A stretch of DNA of 64,000 bases from NCBI RefSeq assembly GCF_003751085.1, contig NZ_RJJY01000001.1, positions 4,712,001 to 4,776,000 of the forward strand, in the 5' to 3' direction. Below, piece by piece: positions 46,870 through 56,383 of this stretch (positions are counted from its first letter, which is position 1; each line of letters starts with the position of its first letter). Made by a program: the position numbers and the translations under genes. This DNA is from Micromonospora sp. Llam0. Its GTDB lineage: Bacteria > Actinomycetota > Actinomycetes > Mycobacteriales > Micromonosporaceae. Under the pieces are notes generated by a model. The model searched no databases. It worked only from the letters and a program-made list of their open reading frames with translations, and was not told the DNA's origin.

Positions 46870-47120
46870 GACGCCGGAAACATATCAGGGCAACGATGGA
46901 GGCTGTGCGTCACCCCCCGCACAACCCTCGTTGTGTGGGCGACCCGGTGGCACGTCAGATGGGTGCACACGCTACTCCTCTTCCGCCCCGGTCGGTATCC
47001 ACTCCCCACACCACCGGCGATCCCGGCCTCAGCGTAGGTCAAATCCGACAAATCTTCGCGAAAATCGATGCTTCTCGCCGCCGGCCCACCGGCCGGCACA
47101 CACCCTGGGTCACCGGAGGG
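46870..47120. other. Intergenic region upstream of the ATP synthase operon
   Basis: 251 bp between the two small membrane-protein genes, with an AT-richer patch at 47035-47075 that may carry the main promoter. I could not assign reliable boxes. Confidence 0.4.
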
Positions 47121-47522
47121 TCAGCGCGGGTCGATCTCCACGTACGGGATCCGGGCCCGGAAGGTCCACCACACCTGGGCCGTGATCCATCCCACTGTGG
47201 CCACGACGATCGCCACCGCCAGCATCCGCTGCCCCGGCCAGTCCGACGCGGCCACCGCGAACACCGCCACCCCGAGCAGCGCGAACTTCAAGCTGTAGGT
47301 GAGCAGGCCCACACTGAGCACCATCCGCGGATGCACCGAGTCCGCCCAGGCCAGCGCCAGGCTGGAGGCCACATAGCCGGCCGCCACCAGGGCGACACCG
47401 ACGGCGGCGCCGACCGCCCCCGGGACTCCGTCCAGCCAGCCGCCCACCCCGGCGAGCACCACCAGCAGCACCGCCGACACCATCGACGGCACCGGCAGGT
47501 GCCGCAGCCGACTGCGCATCAT
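47121..47522 (-). CDS. ATP synthase protein I-like membrane protein
   Basis: A 133-residue protein with four membrane helices, ATG 47522 with GGAGG 7 nt upstream. Size, topology and position before the atp genes match the AtpI family, thought to aid c-ring assembly. Sequence similarity is low, as is usual for this family. Confidence 0.75.
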   Translation of the reverse strand: MMRSRLRHLPVPSMVSAVLLVVLAGVGGWLDGVPGAVGAAVGVALVAAGYVASSLALAWADSVHPRMVLSVGLLTYSLKFALLGVAVFAVAASDWPGQRMLAVAIVVATVGWITAQVWWTFRARIPYVEIDPR

Positions 47523-47563
47523 CGGACGACCTCCGCCTGCATCCTCTGCCCGCCCCGCCGATC

Positions 47564-48196
47564 TCAGGGCAGCAGCGCCACGCCGAGCGCCCCCACCGTC
47601 TCCTCGATCTCGTCGGCCACCCGGGCGAAGGTGTGGTCGCCGCGCCCCCACGGATCGTCCAGATCGTCCCCCGGCTGGGGACCGGCGCCGGCCCGGACCG
47701 CGGCGACCGCAGCGACCAGCGCCGCGCCCCGGGCGTGCACCGCCTCCGGGGTCACCGCCGCGTCCGGACCCGACCGGACACCAGGCAGCCCGTCCGGGTC
47801 CACCGCCGGCAGCAACCGGCCGAACTCGCCGAGCACGAAGGTGCGTTCGGCGGCGTCCGGGCGCAACGCGAGCACGTACTCGAGCTGGTCGGCGGTGGCG
47901 GTGAGCACCAGATCGGCGGCGTCGATCTGATCGGACCGCAGCTTACGGGCGGCGAAGCCGTCGACCTGCCCGCCCCGGGCGAGCACCTGGCGGGCCGCCG
48001 GTGGGTTCATCTCCTCGCCGGCGTGCCAGCCGCCGGTGCCGGCGCTGTGGCTGTGCAACAGCTCCTCGACCGGCGGCGCGACGGCCGGACCGAGCCGGTC
48101 CAGCCGCTGCTCGAGCGCCAGCACCAACAGCCGCTCGGCCATCGGCGAACGGCAGATGTTGCCCATGCAGACATGAAGGACGGTGAACGGCGGCAC
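47564..48196 (-). CDS. Low-molecular-weight protein-tyrosine phosphatase
   Basis: A 210-residue phosphatase. VLHVCMGNICRSPMAERL is the Cys-x5-Arg P-loop (Cys10, Arg16). DDPWGRGDH near the end carries the general-acid Asp. It is longer than the usual ~155, with an insert around residues 28-50. GTG 48196 overlaps the previous stop by one base (TAGTG). In many actinomycetes it sits near surface-polymer genes, where it may act on tyrosine kinases. Confidence 0.88.
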   Translation of the reverse strand: MPPFTVLHVCMGNICRSPMAERLLVLALEQRLDRLGPAVAPPVEELLHSHSAGTGGWHAGEEMNPPAARQVLARGGQVDGFAARKLRSDQIDAADLVLTATADQLEYVLALRPDAAERTFVLGEFGRLLPAVDPDGLPGVRSGPDAAVTPEAVHARGAALVAAVAAVRAGAGPQPGDDLDDPWGRGDHTFARVADEIEETVGALGVALLP

Positions 48197-48840
48197 TAGG
48201 ACTCCGTACCGATGATGTCCGGGACCACGTCGCGCAGCTTCTCGATCGGGATCGCGCCGTCACGGACCACCCGGGGCACATCGCCGGTCAGGTCGACGAT
48301 GGTGCTGGGCACCGGGTCCGGACACGGGCCGGCCTCCAGGTACGCGCGCACCGAGTAGCCGAGCTGGTCCCGGGCCTCGGCAGCGGTCACCGCCGGCGGC
48401 CGGCCGGTCTTGTTCGCCGACGAGACCGCCATCGGGCCGGTCTCCCGCAGCACCTCCAACGCCACCGGATGCAGCGGCATCCGGACCGCGACGGTGCCGT
48501 CGGTGTCCCCCAGATCCCAGTTCAGGCTGGGCGCGTGCTCGACGATCATGGTGAGCGCCCCCGGCCAGAAGGCGTCGGCCAGGTCGCGGGCGGGCTGCGG
48601 CAGGATCAGCACCAGCCCGTCGAGGGTGTGCCGGGAACCGACCAGCACCGGCGGCGGCATCTGCCGGTCCCGACCCTTGGCGTTGAGCAACGCGGTGACC
48701 GCGTACGAGGTGAAGGCGTCGGCACCCACGCCGTACACGGTGTCGGTCGGCAGCACGACCAGCTCACCGTTCTTGACCGCCTCGATCGCCGCGGCGATGC
48801 CTTTGTCACGGTCGGCGGCGGACCGGCAGTCATAGAGCAT
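48196..48840 (-). CDS. L-threonylcarbamoyladenylate synthase (YwlC/Sua5 family)
   Basis: A 214-residue YrdC-fold enzyme making the threonylcarbamoyl-AMP used for t6A in tRNA. VVLPTDTVYGVGADAF, LNAKGRDRQMPPPVLV, and AVSSANKTGRPP are the ligand loops. ATG 48840 (MLYDCRSA) was chosen as typical start; GTG 48843 is next to it. It lacks the Sua5 C-terminal domain. Confidence 0.93.
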   Translation of the reverse strand: MLYDCRSAADRDKGIAAAIEAVKNGELVVLPTDTVYGVGADAFTSYAVTALLNAKGRDRQMPPPVLVGSRHTLDGLVLILPQPARDLADAFWPGALTMIVEHAPSLNWDLGDTDGTVAVRMPLHPVALEVLRETGPMAVSSANKTGRPPAVTAAEARDQLGYSVRAYLEAGPCPDPVPSTIVDLTGDVPRVVRDGAIPIEKLRDVVPDIIGTES

Positions 48841-48902
48841 CACGGTGTGCCAGTCTGCCACGTGCCCGCCCGCTGATCCGCACCGATCACCTCCAGCTGC
48901 CG

Positions 48903-49805
48903 TCAGCCCGTCCGGCGGGCGGTCACGAAACGCGGCCGGCCGGCCAGGTCGCGATGGCTGGTGACCGCGTCGAACCGGCCGGCGGCGGCGACCAACGCGA
49001 CGACGGCGGCGGCATGGCCGTCGTCGTGCTCCACGCCGAACAGCCCGCCGGGGCGCAGCAGGGTCACCGCGCGGTGCACCACCGGTCGGATGACCGCCAG
49101 GCCGTCCGGCCCGCCGAAGACCGCCTCGGCCGGGTCGTGCCCGGCGACCTCCGGCGGCACCGGGGTGCCGTCCGGCACGTACGGCGGGTTGCACAGCAGC
49201 ACGTCCACCCGGCCGGTGAGCTCGCCGAGCAGGCCCGGATCCCGGACGTCGCCGGCCCGCACCTCGATCGGCCGGTCCCCGGCGGCGGCCTGTCGCCGGG
49301 CGTTGCGGCGCAGCCAGCGCAGGCTGTCCGTCGAGCGTTCGACCGCGACCACCCGCGCCGTCGGAACCTCGTGCGCGACCGCCAGCGCCACCGCGCCACT
49401 GCCGCTGCACAGGTCGACGACGACCGCCTCGCCGGGCTGGTCACGCAGCGCGTCGACGCCCGCCCCGGCGAGCAGTTCGGTCTCCGGCCGGGGCACGAAG
49501 ACCCCCGGCCCCACCGCGAGCTCCAGATAACGAAACGGTGCCGATCCGGTGAGGTGCTGCACCGGTTCCCCGGCCGCCCGGCGGGTCACCAGACTGTGGA
49601 ACCTGCCGATGTCGGCCTCGTCGAAGTCGCCACTCAATGCCAGCCGGCCACGCGGAATGTCCAGCACCGAGGCGGCAATCAGCTCCGCGTCGACCCGGGC
49701 GGCGGCGACACCGGCGGCCGCCAGCCGGGCGGCCGCGGCGGCCACCGCGGCTCGGACCGGCGTCCGATCCGGCAATCCGGAGGTGTTCTCTGGCAAGCGG
49801 TTCAC
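48903..49805 (-). CDS. prmC: Release factor glutamine methyltransferase (PrmC)
   Basis: A 300-residue methyltransferase that methylates the Gln of the GGQ motif in release factors. The N-terminal helical domain has RVDAELIAASVLDIPRG; VPRPETELL and VVDLCSGSGAVALAVA bind SAM; LLCNPPYVPDG is the Asn-Pro-Pro-Tyr catalytic motif. GTG 49805. Its target prfA is encoded 1.7 kb upstream, separated by a diguanylate cyclase on the other strand. Confidence 0.94.
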   Translation of the reverse strand: MNRLPENTSGLPDRTPVRAAVAAAAARLAAAGVAAARVDAELIAASVLDIPRGRLALSGDFDEADIGRFHSLVTRRAAGEPVQHLTGSAPFRYLELAVGPGVFVPRPETELLAGAGVDALRDQPGEAVVVDLCSGSGAVALAVAHEVPTARVVAVERSTDSLRWLRRNARRQAAAGDRPIEVRAGDVRDPGLLGELTGRVDVLLCNPPYVPDGTPVPPEVAGHDPAEAVFGGPDGLAVIRPVVHRAVTLLRPGGLFGVEHDDGHAAAVVALVAAAGRFDAVTSHRDLAGRPRFVTARRTG

Positions 49806-49908
49806 GACATAATCATGGTGCGTCCACCCGGGCGTCCGTGGAACAGGTCGCGGATCGGGTCGGGTGTGTGCTCCGCCAGATTCCAGCGGGCTCCAGGGGA
49901 GGTTGCGC

Positions 49909-51465
49909 GTGGGTTGGCTCGACCGGCTCACCGACCAGGCCGAGGCGCTGATGCAGGCCCGGTCGCTGATGGAGAGCAGCCGCTCGGCTGAAGCCTGCGT
50001 CGCCTTCGAGCAGGTGATCCGGAACACCAGCAACCGGTACGTACGGGCCGACGCGCTGGTGCAGCGGCTCTCCGCGCTGCTCAACCTCGGCCGGTCCGCC
50101 GAGTACACGGTGGCCGTCGACCGGGCGTTCGAGGCCGCCCGCGACGTCAGCGAACCGTACCTGCACGGCCACCTGCACGCGCTGGCCGCGCTCGCCGCCC
50201 ACCAGCAGGGCGCGTTCGACCGGTGCGTCACCCATCTGGTGCACAGCGCCCGGGCGCTCGGCGCCGCCACCGACGTGGACCGGGAAACCGCCTGGGGCTG
50301 GCACGACCTGGCGATGGCCTACTCCTACCTCAGTTTCCACGGGTACGCGTTGAGCGCCATCGAGCACGCCCGGCAGCTCGCCAACGCCACCGGCATTCCA
50401 GAGGAGACCTTCGCCGCGCCCGGCATCCGGCTGCGCAACGCTGTCGCGTTGGACCATCATGGAGACACCGACGGCTGCCTGCGGGTGCTCCGCGACATCG
50501 GCAGCGACCTGGCGAAGTTCGTGCACGCCGACCGGGCCGGGCTACTGCGCCCGAGCAGCCGGGTGGCCTACGGGTACGCCCTGGCCCGGCTGGCCGCACT
50601 CGGTGAGCCGGCCCGGCTGCCCGCTGGCGCCCCGGAGGCGACCCGGCTGATGATCGACGGCGGCGACAGCGCCCGCGCCCGCGACCTACGCCAGCTCGGG
50701 GTGGTCTGCCTGACCATCGCGGCGGACCGGCCGGCGGAGGCGTTGACCCGCCTGTCCACGGCGGTGGTCTCCGCCGAGACGCTCGGTGCCGCCGAGACGG
50801 CCCGGCTGCGTAGCGTCGCGCACACCCGGGCCGGCGACCACGCCGCCGCGCACGACGCCGACCGGTACGCGTTCCGGCTGGCCACCCGGCGCAACGACCG
50901 GCTGCGTGACATGTACGTCGACGGCATCGCCGCCCGGCTGGACCAGGAGGAGATGCGTCGCTCCGCCGCGCAGTACACCCAGGAGGCGTTGACCGACCCG
51001 CTGACCGGGCTGGCCAGCCGCCGGCACCTCGACCTCTACGTCACCGACATGGCCGGCCGGGGCGACCGGGCCGTGGTGATGGTCTGTGACCTGGACGGTT
51101 TCAAGTCGGTCAACACCGTGCACGGCCACCACTCCGGTGACCTGGTGCTGCAACGGGTCGCCGGGGTGATCAACCGGGTGATGCGCCGGGGTGACTTCGT
51201 GGCCCGGTACGGCGGCGACGAGTTCGTGGTGGTGCTGCCGGGCGCCGGCCCGGCCGAGGCGGCCGACGTGGCCCGCCGGATCACCGCTGCGGTGGCCGGT
51301 GAGGAGTGGGAGTCGCTGGTGCCCGGCACTCCGGTCGGGGTCAGCGTCGGCTACGCCGAGATCAGCGGTTCCGGTCCGGGGTTGCGCGAAGCGCTCAGCC
51401 GAGCCTTCGAGGTGGCCGCCCGGCAGATGCGTGAGGCCCGGCAACGGCCCCATCCGGTGCGCTGA
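49909..51465 (+). CDS. Diguanylate cyclase (GGDEF) with TPR-like sensor region
   Basis: A 518-residue soluble protein. Residues ~1-340 are helical repeats (AVAVDRAFEAARDVSEPYLHG and similar) resembling tetratricopeptides. The GGDEF domain (~350-515) is complete: DPLTGLASRRHLD, VMVCDLDGFKSVND-like strand, and YGGDEFVVVLPG. RRGD five residues before GGDEF is an intact I-site (R-x-x-D), so product inhibition is expected. GTG 49909 follows AGGGGAGG. It lies between prmC and prfA but on the opposite strand. No EAL partner is in the window. Confidence 0.92.
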   Translation: MGWLDRLTDQAEALMQARSLMESSRSAEACVAFEQVIRNTSNRYVRADALVQRLSALLNLGRSAEYTVAVDRAFEAARDVSEPYLHGHLHALAALAAHQQGAFDRCVTHLVHSARALGAATDVDRETAWGWHDLAMAYSYLSFHGYALSAIEHARQLANATGIPEETFAAPGIRLRNAVALDHHGDTDGCLRVLRDIGSDLAKFVHADRAGLLRPSSRVAYGYALARLAALGEPARLPAGAPEATRLMIDGGDSARARDLRQLGVVCLTIAADRPAEALTRLSTAVVSAETLGAAETARLRSVAHTRAGDHAAAHDADRYAFRLATRRNDRLRDMYVDGIAARLDQEEMRRSAAQYTQEALTDPLTGLASRRHLDLYVTDMAGRGDRAVVMVCDLDGFKSVNTVHGHHSGDLVLQRVAGVINRVMRRGDFVARYGGDEFVVVLPGAGPAEAADVARRITAAVAGEEWESLVPGTPVGVSVGYAEISGSGPGLREALSRAFEVAARQMREARQRPHPVR

Positions 51466-51495
51466 CCCACCGGGCCGGCACCGACGGAAAGCCGG

Positions 51496-51548
51496 TCAGC
51501 GGCGGGTCATCTCGGCGTCACCGGCGGGTCAGCTCAGTGTCACCGGCG
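51496..51548. repeat. 22-bp tandem repeat at the prfA stop codon
   Basis: Units TCAGCGGCGGGTCATCTCGG.. (51496) and TCACCGGCGGGTCAGCTCAG.. (51518) match at 18 of 22 positions, and a partial third unit starts at 51540. The true stop is at 51518-51520; a second TGA is at 51496-51498. Confidence 0.85.
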
Positions 51549-52606
51549 AGCCGGGCGGCCCGGTCCGCCTCGGCGAGCGCGTCGAGGACGCCGTCGAGCT
51601 CCCCGCCGATCGCCAGGTCCAGATTGTACGCCGTGTAGCCGATCCGGTGGTCGGTGATCCGGTTCTGCGGGTAGTTGTAGGTGCGGACCCGCTCGGACCG
51701 GTCGACCGTGCGCACCTGGGAACGGCGGGCGTCGGAGGCCGCCGCGTCGGCCTGTTCCTGGGCGGCGGCGAGCAACCGGGCCCGCAGGATCCGCATCGCC
51801 TGCTCCCGGTTCTGCAGCTGGCTCTTCTCGTTCTGGCAGGAGACGACGATGCCGGTCGGCAGGTGGGTGATCCGTACCGCCGAGTCGGTGGTGTTGACCG
51901 ACTGCCCACCGGGGCCGGAGGAGCGGAAGACGTCGATACGCAGCTCGTTCGGGTCGATGTTGACCTCGACGTCCTCGGCTTCCGGCAGCACCAGCACCCC
52001 GGCGGCACTGGTGTGGATCCGGCCCTGTGACTCGGTGACCGGCACCCGCTGCACCCGGTGCACGCCGCCCTCCCACTTGAGCCGGGACCAGACGCCGTTG
52101 CCGCCCTCGGGCATCCCTCGCGACTTGACTGCGAGCGACACGTCCTTGACGCCGCCGAGGTCGGAATCCTGCGAGTCGAGCACCTCCACCTGCCAGCCGC
52201 GCCGTTCGGCGTACCGCAGGTACATCCGCAGCAGGTCGCCGGCGAACAGCGCCGACTCCTCGCCGCCCTCACCCGCCTTGATCTCGACGATGACGTCCTT
52301 GGCGTCGTGCGGGTCCCGGGGGATGAGCAGTTCCGCGAGGCGGGCCTCCAGGTCGGGCAGGCTGGCGGCGATCGCCTCCGCCTCGACGGTGAACGCCGGA
52401 TCCTCGCCGGCCAACTCACGGGCGGCAGCCAGGTCGGCCCGGGCCTGGGCGAGCTCGCCGGCGGCCTTGTGCAGCGGGGCCAGCTCGGCGAACCGGCGGC
52501 CGACCCGGCGGGCGGTGGCCTGATCGGCGTGGATCGCCGGATCGGCCAGCTGCTTCTCCAGCTCGGCGTACTCGTCGAGGAGCCCGGCCAAGCGCTCGCT
52601 GCTCAT
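51518..52606 (-). CDS. prfA: Peptide chain release factor 1
   Basis: A 362-residue factor that ends translation at UAA and [23 protein letters not shown] carries the GGQ motif; the codon-recognition region ([20 protein letters not shown]) is of RF1 type. ATG 52606 follows GGAAGG. Its stop codon is inside an imperfect 22-bp tandem repeat. Confidence 0.96.
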   Translation of the reverse strand: MSSERLAGLLDEYAELEKQLADPAIHADQATARRVGRRFAELAPLHKAAGELAQARADLAAARELAGEDPAFTVEAEAIAASLPDLEARLAELLIPRDPHDAKDVIVEIKAGEGGEESALFAGDLLRMYLRYAERRGWQVEVLDSQDSDLGGVKDVSLAVKSRGMPEGGNGVWSRLKWEGGVHRVQRVPVTESQGRIHTSAAGVLVLPEAEDVEVNIDPNELRIDVFRSSGPGGQSVNTTDSAVRITHLPTGIVVSCQNEKSQLQNREQAMRILRARLLAAAQEQADAAASDARRSQVRTVDRSERVRTYNYPQNRITDHRIGYTAYNLDLAIGGELDGVLDALAEADRAARLAGDTELTRR

Positions 52607-52691
52607 CAGATGCCTTCCGTGGATACTCCGGCCTTCCGGCCAGGGAGGAAACGGTCCGCCGGGTTGAAGAGACCAGGACAGTCCAGACACT

Positions 52692-52731
52692 GCGGCGCCC
52701 GCCCCCGACATCGGTCGGAGGCGGGCGCCGC
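52692..52731 (-). terminator. Terminator hairpin after rpmE
   Basis: GCGGCGCCCGCC pairs with GGCGGGCGCCGC, and inside it CCGAC pairs with GTCGG. It begins 9 bp past the rpmE stop. No U tract. Confidence 0.8.
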
Positions 52732-52739
52732 GCGCACAG

Positions 52740-52964
52740 CTACTTGGCCTTGTTGGCCTTCGCCTTGGCGTACTTCTGCTGGAACTTGGCCACCCGGCCG
52801 GCGGTGTCGAGGACGCGCTGCTTGCCGGTGTAGAACGGGTGGCAGGCGCTGCAGGTCTCAGCGTGGATCTTGCCGCCGGGTGCGGTGCTGCGGGTGGTGA
52901 ACGATGCGCCGCAGGAGCAGGTGACCTCGGTGGTCACGTACTCCGGGTGGATGTCCTTCTTCAC
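52740..52964 (-). CDS. rpmE: 50S ribosomal protein L31, zinc-binding type
   Basis: A 74-residue protein. [19 protein letters not shown] is the standard start; Cys16, Cys18, Cys38 and Cys41 form the zinc site, so this is the zinc-containing form rather than the zinc-free paralogue induced by Zur. A Lys/Ala-rich tail ends the protein. Confidence 0.96.
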   Translation of the reverse strand: MKKDIHPEYVTTEVTCSCGASFTTRSTAPGGKIHAETCSACHPFYTGKQRVLDTAGRVAKFQQKYAKAKANKAK

Positions 52965-53195
52965 GGGTGGTCCTCTCTTCGTCGGTCGCCGGGTCGCCGT
53001 CGACGTCGGCCGCGCCGTTGCGCGGGCCGACTCGGGCGTGAACCGGAACCTGGCCTGTTGTCAGTCTGCCACGGGCCGTGGCAGCGGGTCGCGGTGGGCG
53101 GAGCGAACCGCCCACCGCGACCGTCACGAACACCGCCGGACGCAACGCCCGGCGAGCCCGACGGATTCCCGACCGCGCGGGGCCCGGTGCCGGGG

Positions 53196-55115
53196 TCACT
53201 CCCCCGGCGTCGACTTCGCGATCTGCATCAGGAACTCGATGTTGGTCCGGCTCTGCTTGAGCCGGTCCAGCAGCAGGTCCAGTGCCGCCTGGGAGTCCAG
53301 CGAGTGAAGCACCTTGCGCAGCTTGTGGGTGATCGCCAGCTCCTCCGGCGCGAGCAGGATCTCCTCCTTACGGGTGCCGGACGGGTGGATGTCGATCGAC
53401 GGGAACACCCGCTTGTCGGCGATCTTGCGGTCCAGCTTGAGCTCGGCGTTGCCGGTCCCCTTGAACTCCTCGAAGATCACCGTGTCCATCATGGATCCGG
53501 TCTCCACCAGTGCGGTGGCGAGGATGGTCAACGAACCGCCGTTCTCGATGTTGCGGGCCGCGCCGAGGAACCGCTTCGGCGGGTACAGCGCCGTCGAGTC
53601 GATACCGCCGGACATGATCCGCCCGCTGGCCGGCGCGGCCAGGTTGTACGAGCGGCCCAGCCGGGTCACCGAGTCGAGCAGCACGACGACGTCGTGGCCC
53701 AGCTCGACCAGCCGCTTGGCCCGTTCGATGGCCAGCTCGGCGACCGTGGTGTGGTCCTGCGGCGGCCGGTCGAACGTGGCCGCGACGACCTCGCCCTTCA
53801 CCGACCGCTGCATGTCGGTGACCTCTTCCGGACGCTCGTCGACCAGCACCACCATCAGGTGGCACTCGGGGTTGTTGTGCGTGATGGCGTTGGCGATCGC
53901 CTGCAGCACCATCGTCTTGCCCGCCTTGGGCGGGGAGACGATCAGCGCCCGCTGGCCTTTGCCGATCGGCATCACCAGGTCGATGACCCGGGTGGTGAGG
54001 ATGTGCGGCTCGGTCTCCAGCCGCAGCCGGTCCTGCGGGTACAGCGGGGTGAGCTTGTAGAACTCGGGCCGCCGCCGGGCCTCCTCCGGCTCCATGCCGT
54101 TGATGGTGTCCAGCCGGACCAGCGGGTTGTACTTGTCACGGCGCTGCTCGCCCTCGCGGGTGGCCCGCACCGCACCGGTGACCGCGTCACCACGCCGCAG
54201 ACCGTGCTTCTTGACCTGCGACATGGAGACGTAGACGTCGTTGGGCCCGGAGAGGTAGCCGGTGGTACGCACGAACGCGTAGTTGTCCAGCACGTCGAGG
54301 ATGCCGGCGACCGGGACGAGTACGTCGTCCTCGGTCACCTGCGGCTCCCGGCCGCCGCCACCGTCGCCGTCACCGCGGTCCCCCCGCCGCCGACGGTCGC
54401 GGAACCGGCTGCGTCGGCTGCGCCGACCGCCGCCATCGTTGTCGTCGTCGTCGTTGTTGTCCCGCTGGTTCCGCTCGCCACGGTCACCCCGGTCGTTACG
54501 GTCACCCCGGTCGTTACGGTCGCGACCACCACGGCCGTCACCGCCCCGCTCGGCCCGCTCGCCACGGTTGTCCCGCTCGCCACGGCCATCCCGGCCGTCA
54601 CGGTTGTCCCGCTCGCCACGGTTGTCCCGGCCGTCACCGCCCCGCTCGACCCGCTCGCCCGACTCGGTCGGCGCGGTCGCGGTCTCGTCGGTACGCGACT
54701 CGGCTGCCGATCGACGGCCCCGGCGGGTGCTGCGCTCGCGAGCCGGCTCGTCGACGATGGCGAGCTGCTCGCCGTCGCCGCCGTCGCGCCGCTCGGACCC
54801 GCCGTCGCCGCGCCGCTCGGCCTCAGGACGGACCTCGGCGCGGACCTCCTCCCGAGGGGGTGCGGTCGCCGCCGCGACCTCGGCGCGCGGCCGTGGGGCA
54901 CCCCCGCCGGCCTGGCGCTCGGTGATCGCGGTGATCAGCTCACTCTTGCGCATCCGGGCGGTGCCGGAGATGCCGAGCGACGCGGCGAGGCTCTGCAACT
55001 CCGGCAGCAGCATCGCGGACAGCCCGGTGCCGGACCGCCGACGGCGGGCAGGAGCAGCGGTGGTGTCGTCAGCGACGTTGGAGACATCCGACGTCACGTC
55101 GGTGGTGTCGCTCAA
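53196..55115 (-). CDS. rho: Transcription termination factor Rho with long Arg/Asp/Gly/Asn-rich insert
   Basis: A 639-residue hexameric RNA helicase. TTG 55115 follows GGAAGG at 6 nt. Rho_N is at ~35-75 (LPELQSLAASLGISG). Residues ~76-275 are an insert, of which ~152-245 is built of RDNRGERDNR-like repeats ending in a poly-Asp run. The RNA-binding domain follows (GILDVLDNYAFVRTTGYL), then the ATPase: VSPPKAGKTMVLQAIA, VLVDERPEEVTDM and LLDSVTRLGRSYN. Such inserts occur in high-GC Gram-positive Rho proteins and are thought to add RNA affinity. Confidence 0.95.
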   Translation of the reverse strand: MSDTTDVTSDVSNVADDTTAAPARRRRSGTGLSAMLLPELQSLAASLGISGTARMRKSELITAITERQAGGGAPRPRAEVAAATAPPREEVRAEVRPEAERRGDGGSERRDGGDGEQLAIVDEPARERSTRRGRRSAAESRTDETATAPTESGERVERGGDGRDNRGERDNRDGRDGRGERDNRGERAERGGDGRGGRDRNDRGDRNDRGDRGERNQRDNNDDDDNDGGGRRSRRSRFRDRRRRGDRGDGDGGGGREPQVTEDDVLVPVAGILDVLDNYAFVRTTGYLSGPNDVYVSMSQVKKHGLRRGDAVTGAVRATREGEQRRDKYNPLVRLDTINGMEPEEARRRPEFYKLTPLYPQDRLRLETEPHILTTRVIDLVMPIGKGQRALIVSPPKAGKTMVLQAIANAITHNNPECHLMVVLVDERPEEVTDMQRSVKGEVVAATFDRPPQDHTTVAELAIERAKRLVELGHDVVVLLDSVTRLGRSYNLAAPASGRIMSGGIDSTALYPPKRFLGAARNIENGGSLTILATALVETGSMMDTVIFEEFKGTGNAELKLDRKIADKRVFPSIDIHPSGTRKEEILLAPEELAITHKLRKVLHSLDSQAALDLLLDRLKQSRTNIEFLMQIAKSTPGE

Positions 55116-55404
55116 TGGATTCCTTCCCTCGATAGGCCGGGCAACCCGGGTCAAGACGCTAGGTGGCCGGGTGGCCTCGGTGCACCCGCCTCGCATGACA
55201 CGTCGCGGGAGTCTTCGCGCAGCTCTGCCGAACCCGCTTCACCAGCCTCGGTGGGCAGCTCTCGACATCTGCAGCGATCCGTGGAGACTGCGGTTTGGCG
55301 GTGGCCTAGGCAGGGGTGAGACGGGCTTACCGCCGATAGCTTCGGGGGTGCGCCGCCCCGCAGGAGATCGCGTGCTTCGCGGCTGTGCTTGGCCTAGAGC
55401 GTAG
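55116..55404. other. Intergenic region upstream of rho
   Basis: 289 bp between thrB and rho, on the rho side a probable long leader. Rho genes are often autoregulated through their leaders, but I see no specific structure I can support. Confidence 0.35.
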
Positions 55405-56349
55405 TCAACTCTTCCGACCTGCGGCAACAGGGTCCCGCTCGGCGTGTCCTACTATAGCGCCTTCGATCCGCGCTCCGGCAACGTCTACCGGAAACAAGTG
55501 AGTCTGCCAGTCCATTCCCGGACAGAAGTCCGCCGGGACTTTGGTCAACGCCAGGACGCTCGGCCCTGCCCCACTGATCACCGCAGCCACACCGGTCGCC
55601 CGCAGTCGGCGGACCAGTTCCGCACTGGCCGGCATCGATGGACCCCGGTAGTCCTGGTGCAACCGGTCCTCGGTCGCGGCCAGCAACAGCGCCGGATCGG
55701 CGGTGATCGCGTGGCTCAACAGTGCGGCCCGGCCGGCGGTGAACGCGGCGTCCGCGTGCGGGACCTGGGCGGGCAGCGCCGCCCGCGCCGCTTCGGTCAG
55801 ACCCCGGTTACTGGGTACGTAGACGGTCGGCGACACCGCCGGATGCGCTGGCACCGACACCGCGCGCGACCCGGACGCCTCGGTCCAGGCGATGGTGAAC
55901 CCGCCGAGCAGGCAGGGTGCCACGTTGTCCGGGTGGCCCTCCAGCCGGGCGGCGACCCGCAGCGCGGCGGCGGTGTCCAGCAGCTGCGTCCCGCCGACGG
56001 TGAGCCCTCGGGCCAGTTGCACGCCAGCCACGATCGCCGCCGACGACGAACCCAGGCCGCGTGCCTGGGGGATGCGGTTCACGCAGCTCAGCGCCAGGCC
56101 AGCCGGCCGGCCGCCGAGCTCGTCGAAGGTGGCGTGCATGGCGCGGACGACGAGATGGCCGTCGTCGAGCGGCAACTCACCGGCGCCTTCGCCGGAGATC
56201 TCGACCTGGCAACCGACGGGCACCACCCGGGCGGTCACCTCATCGTGGTGACCGAGCGCCAACCCGAGCGCGTCGAACCCGGGGCCGAGGTTGGCGCTGG
56301 TGGCCGGGACCCGCACGGTCACCGGCCCGGGAACGAAGCTGATACCCAT
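55405..56349 (-). CDS. thrB: Homoserine kinase
   Basis: A 314-residue GHMP kinase. VRVPATSANLGPGFDALGLAL is the homoserine kinase start; QARGLGSSSAAIVAGVQLA is the ATP loop; VAAVISGAGPSVLAL is the third GHMP motif. It phosphorylates homoserine for threonine synthase. ATG 56349 has TAGCAT 6 nt upstream and no ribosome site, suggesting a leaderless mRNA. Confidence 0.95.
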   Translation of the reverse strand: MGISFVPGPVTVRVPATSANLGPGFDALGLALGHHDEVTARVVPVGCQVEISGEGAGELPLDDGHLVVRAMHATFDELGGRPAGLALSCVNRIPQARGLGSSSAAIVAGVQLARGLTVGGTQLLDTAAALRVAARLEGHPDNVAPCLLGGFTIAWTEASGSRAVSVPAHPAVSPTVYVPSNRGLTEAARAALPAQVPHADAAFTAGRAALLSHAITADPALLLAATEDRLHQDYRGPSMPASAELVRRLRATGVAAVISGAGPSVLALTKVPADFCPGMDWQTHLFPVDVAGARIEGAIVGHAERDPVAAGRKS

Positions 56350-56355
56350 CGCCCC

Positions 56356-56361
56356 ATGCTA
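56356..56361 (-). promoter_or_regulatory. -10 box (TAGCAT) for thrB
   Basis: TAGCAT on the minus strand, 6 nt from ATG 56349, at leaderless spacing. Confidence 0.45.
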
Positions 56362-56383
56362 GATCCTGGCCGGTTGCCCGGTG

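Noticed and set aside
54380..54660. Regular short repeats that resemble a CRISPR or minisatellite
   Set aside because: The units are inside the rho reading frame, irregular in length and have no unique spacers.
55116..55404. A riboswitch or T-box upstream of rho or within the threonine region
   Set aside because: I could not find a convincing conserved core, specifier loop or terminator/antiterminator pair.
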